Assembly: GCA_036010965.1 (NCBI GenBank)
Contig: DASCMO010000059.1
Span: 14,117-78,116, forward strand
Source: GCA-2686265 sp036010965
GTDB taxonomy: Bacteria; Planctomycetota; UBA1135; GCA-002686595
DNA: 64,000 bases
Direction of reading: 5' to 3'
The translations under genes and the position numbers were made by a program. A model generated the notes under the pieces. The model was given only the letters and a program-made list of their open reading frames with translations. It was not told the DNA's origin and searched no databases. This document shows, piece by piece, positions 61,673-64,000 of this stretch; position 1 is the first letter of the stretch, and every line of letters begins with the position of its first letter.

Positions 61673-63016
61673 TCAGTCGCCCACGCAATAGAGGGTGGTG
61701 TTGGTGCGGATGAAGAGGCTGCCGTGGGCCGCGGCGATCGACGAGCGGATCTTGTCTGCGTCCTCGTCGCCCATCGGGATTTCATTGACGATCGAGCCGT
61801 CGTCGGGGTTCACGATCACCACGTCGCCGGCGTGGTCCATGCACCAGATGAGCCCGTCGGCTCCGGTGGGGGACCCGCGCCAGCGGTCGCGGCCGGGCAT
61901 GTCGACAGTCCACTCGACCTCGCCGGTCCCGGGATGGACGCGCGAGAGGGCGTTGGCCACATCGCTCAGGACGAAGAACCGCTCCCGGTAGAAGAGCGGC
62001 GTCGGCACATCGGAGGAGATCGGGTTGCGTCGGCCCTCGCTACGCCAGACGAGCCCCTCTGCGCCGAGGTCGCCCTCGCCCCCCAAACGAATCGCGAAGA
62101 CCGGCGCGCGCTTGGGGGCGCAGACGAGCGCGTGGCCGCCACCCACCACGACCGAGGGGACCAGGCGCCACCACTCCTCGCGATGATCGGGATTCCATGT
62201 GCCCCAGCGCCAGAGTTCCGCGCCGGTCGAGGGATCGTGTCCGGTGATGACGTCGCCGCCCACCACCAGGAGTTCCTTGCGCCCGTCTTCACCCACGTAG
62301 GGGGTCGGCGTGGCGTAGGACTCCAGGGACTCCTTGCGCGCTGCGGATGGGCGGACGTGCTTGAAGCGCGTCTCGCCCGTGTCCGGGTCCATGGCCAGGA
62401 GGAAGGAGGGGTTTCCTTCCTCGCCATGGCCGTAGACCTTTGAGTTGCGCTGGAGCACCTGCAGGAACAGGGTCCCCTCCCAGAGCGTGGGGCTCGAAGA
62501 GAACGTCCACTGGAACGTGAACTGCCCGTAGTCCTGCTGCAGGTTGCGGGTCCAGAGCAACTTCCCGTCCATGTCGTAGGCGACCAGGTCGCCGTTGCCG
62601 AAGAAGAAGACCGCTCGCTGTCCGTCGGTCACCGGCGATGGTGAGGCATAGTTGCTCCGGTCGTGCAGCCACGTGTCGCCGCCGTTCCCCTCAGGCCTGA
62701 AGCCGCTGTCGGCTTTGCGGCGCCAGCGCTCCTCGCCGCTCTCGCGGTCGATACACAGGGCGACGAAGGTGCCGGCCTTCTCCTCGATGGAGGAGGCGAA
62801 CACTCGCTCCCCGAGGATCACGGGCGTTCCTGCCCCGGGCCCGGGCATGTCCACCGACCAGCGCACGTGCTTCGTCTTGTCAAAATCGGTGGGCAGGCCG
62901 GTCACGGCCGCGGAGCCGTCGTGGTTCGGCCCCCTCCACTGAGGCCAGTCCTGGGCGGGAGCGTGGCTCCCTGCCGCGGCGAGGGCGATCGAGAGGAATG
63001 CGGTGGGGTTGAACAT
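61673..63016 (-). CDS. PQQ-like beta-propeller secreted protein
   Basis: A 447-residue secreted propeller. Signal LSIALAAAGSHAPAQ is followed by DWPQWRGPNHDGSA, nearly identical in pattern to the other propellers here. Blades such as FVALCIDRESGEERWRRK and FLLAMDPDTGETRFK follow. No accessory domain is visible. It ends 4 bp from the convergent HupE-like gene and starts 33 bp after the ThuA gene, so it is probably in the ThuA operon. Function unknown. Confidence 0.88.
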   Translation of the reverse strand: MFNPTAFLSIALAAAGSHAPAQDWPQWRGPNHDGSAAVTGLPTDFDKTKHVRWSVDMPGPGAGTPVILGERVFASSIEEKAGTFVALCIDRESGEERWRRKADSGFRPEGNGGDTWLHDRSNYASPSPVTDGQRAVFFFGNGDLVAYDMDGKLLWTRNLQQDYGQFTFQWTFSSSPTLWEGTLFLQVLQRNSKVYGHGEEGNPSFLLAMDPDTGETRFKHVRPSAARKESLESYATPTPYVGEDGRKELLVVGGDVITGHDPSTGAELWRWGTWNPDHREEWWRLVPSVVVGGGHALVCAPKRAPVFAIRLGGEGDLGAEGLVWRSEGRRNPISSDVPTPLFYRERFFVLSDVANALSRVHPGTGEVEWTVDMPGRDRWRGSPTGADGLIWCMDHAGDVVIVNPDDGSIVNEIPMGDEDADKIRSSIAAAHGSLFIRTNTTLYCVGD

Positions 63017-63049
63017 GGCAGGTGCTCGTCTGGATCGGGGCGTAGGGGA

Positions 63050-64000
63050 TCAGTCGAGTCGGTGGTCCGCAGGCCGGACACCCTTCTTGAACTTGCCGAA
63101 CCCGAAGAAGGTGGGCTCAAAGAGCTTGAGGTAGTCGACGTTCGCCGCCGCGGGCGCGACAGCCTCCAGGCGCGCGCCCCAGAAGCAGGCGTTGACCATC
63201 AAGCGTCGCAGGCCCGCGCTCTCGAAGTCCACTGACGCCCCGATGGTCGAGCACAGCACGCGCGCCGCCTTGCCGGCGGAGCCCTCGTACTCGCGGACCC
63301 AGATCAGGGGCATCATCGGCTCGTTCTTGGGACCGGCAAGAGGCCCGTCGGAGGGCTTCATGCCCTCGAGAACTTGACCGTGCACCAGGACTGTTGAACC
63401 CGCCGTCAGCTGATTTACCCCGTACACATCGGTCGGTCCCCAGATGTCCTCGACACCGCGCAGGACCGGATGGTCTGCGTGTTCCGGGGCGATCATCCCG
63501 CGCGTGCTCTGAGAACCGTGGCCGCCGTGGTGCGAGATCCAAGTCTCCCCCAGGACCTGGCGGCCGAACCCTCCCTTCCACTTCGGGTTGCGCCAGGAGT
63601 AGTGTGCGTAGGGACTCTCGCGGTCGCGCTTGTAGTCGAACGCGTGCGTGGAGGTGCGGATACCGATCACCGACCCACCCGACTCGACGTGGTCCACGAT
63701 GTGCTTCATGTCCTCATCGGGAAGCTCGCGGAAGCGCAGGAAGAGGATCAGGACGTCGGCCGTGTCGACAGCAGCCAGTCCGGGGATGTGGGTCTGGTTG
63801 TTCGGGTCGATGACGCCGGTCTCGGGATCCTGGGAAAAGAGAACCGTGCAGCGGAAACCGTGGCGCTGCGCGAGGATCTGCGCCAGCATCGGCAAGGCTT
63901 CCTCCGAGCGGTATTCCTCATCGCCGGCGACGAACACGAGGTGCTTCCCCCGACCAGGACCCTCGCCGCCCTCGTAGACCACCCAGGGAGTCTCGTCGGG
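63050..64000 (-). CDS. ThuA-domain protein, N-terminus cut by window edge
   Basis: At least 317 residues of a ThuA-like (class I glutamine-amidotransferase-fold) protein. The frame is open through the window end, so the start is missing. KHLVFVAGDEEYRSEEALPMLAQIL is the characteristic first strand, followed by ADVLILFLRFRELPDEDMKHI and GIRTSTHAFDY. ThuA proteins in Planctomycetota are often annotated as trehalose utilisation, but most are thought to act on modified sugars. Directly upstream of a propeller gene, consistent with a carbohydrate locus. Confidence 0.9.
   Translation of the reverse strand, partial: PDETPWVVYEGGEGPGRGKHLVFVAGDEEYRSEEALPMLAQILAQRHGFRCTVLFSQDPETGVIDPNNQTHIPGLAAVDTADVLILFLRFRELPDEDMKHIVDHVESGGSVIGIRTSTHAFDYKRDRESPYAHYSWRNPKWKGGFGRQVLGETWISHHGGHGSQSTRGMIAPEHADHPVLRGVEDIWGPTDVYGVNQLTAGSTVLVHGQVLEGMKPSDGPLAGPKNEPMMPLIWVREYEGSAGKAARVLCSTIGASVDFESAGLRRLMVNACFWGARLEAVAPAAANVDYLKLFEPTFFGFGKFKKGVRPADHRLD

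Noticed and set aside
25058..63016. Propellers as true PQQ-dependent alcohol dehydrogenases
   Set aside because: Vicinal cysteines, calcium ligands, haem domains and PQQ synthesis genes are not visible. BamB-like or structural roles fit as well.
1..64000. tRNA, rRNA, riboswitch or CRISPR features
   Set aside because: Reading both strands in the gaps showed no cloverleaf-like segment, no repeat-spacer pattern and no recognisable riboswitch core. Most gaps are under 250 bp.

Overview
The window is GC-rich, with strong G/C bias at third codon positions, and looks chromosomal. It has no rRNA, tRNA, CRISPR array or intact mobile element that I could find. The protein families point to Planctomycetota: formylglycine-type and other sulfatase-fold proteins, a TIGR02604-like propeller with a CxxCH haem domain and DUF1080, ThuA, a PmoA-family protein, and eight PQQ-like beta-propeller proteins. 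A secreted protein ending in a Cys-rich CPCGN-type domain suggests the marine lineage around the Poly30/Pla163 isolates; that placement is inference.

Layout. 1-4412 (minus): partial sulfatase, zinc alcohol dehydrogenase, M1 peptidase and YciB-like protein, with a very short divergent promoter shared with the plus genes. 4437-12251 (plus): PmoA-family protein, Ste24-like M48 peptidase and a 1756-residue multidomain secreted protein. 12304-18741 (plus): Dabb protein, DASS anion symporter, membrane protein, Npt-like nucleotide transporter, duplicated-domain secreted protein and oligoribonuclease. 18755-24214 (minus): a compact operon with a sigma-like protein, a helical protein, two duplicated mini signal-peptide ORFs and a large carboxypeptidase-regulatory-repeat protein. 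24438-35496 (plus): lipoprotein MsrA, a PQQ-like propeller with an inserted Rossmann/methyltransferase-like domain, a PLP dehydratase, a TonB receptor and two more propellers.

35549-51727 (plus) is a tightly packed 16-kb run. It holds a DUF3311/sodium:solute symporter pair, an ANL/LuxE-like adenylating enzyme, an acylating-type aldehyde dehydrogenase, an Fe-alcohol dehydrogenase, a propeller, a HemN-like radical SAM enzyme, a GT4 glycosyltransferase, a hotdog thioesterase, a small membrane protein, a LolD-like ABC ATPase, an 1108-residue double-FtsX permease and another propeller. The content suggests reduction of a carboxylate to an alcohol, its decoration and its export; the substrate is unknown. 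This is the best candidate here for an undescribed system. A halogenase-like flavoprotein follows in convergent orientation.

53225-64000: three propellers, an exported Thr-type sulfatase-fold lipoprotein, a decayed REP-associated tyrosine transposase fragment, a small zinc metallopeptidase, a HupE/UreJ-like membrane protein and a ThuA protein cut by the window end.

One cross-cutting signal is a TAnnnT hexamer 7-8 nt before the start codon at several transcription-unit heads, which suggests leaderless transcription.
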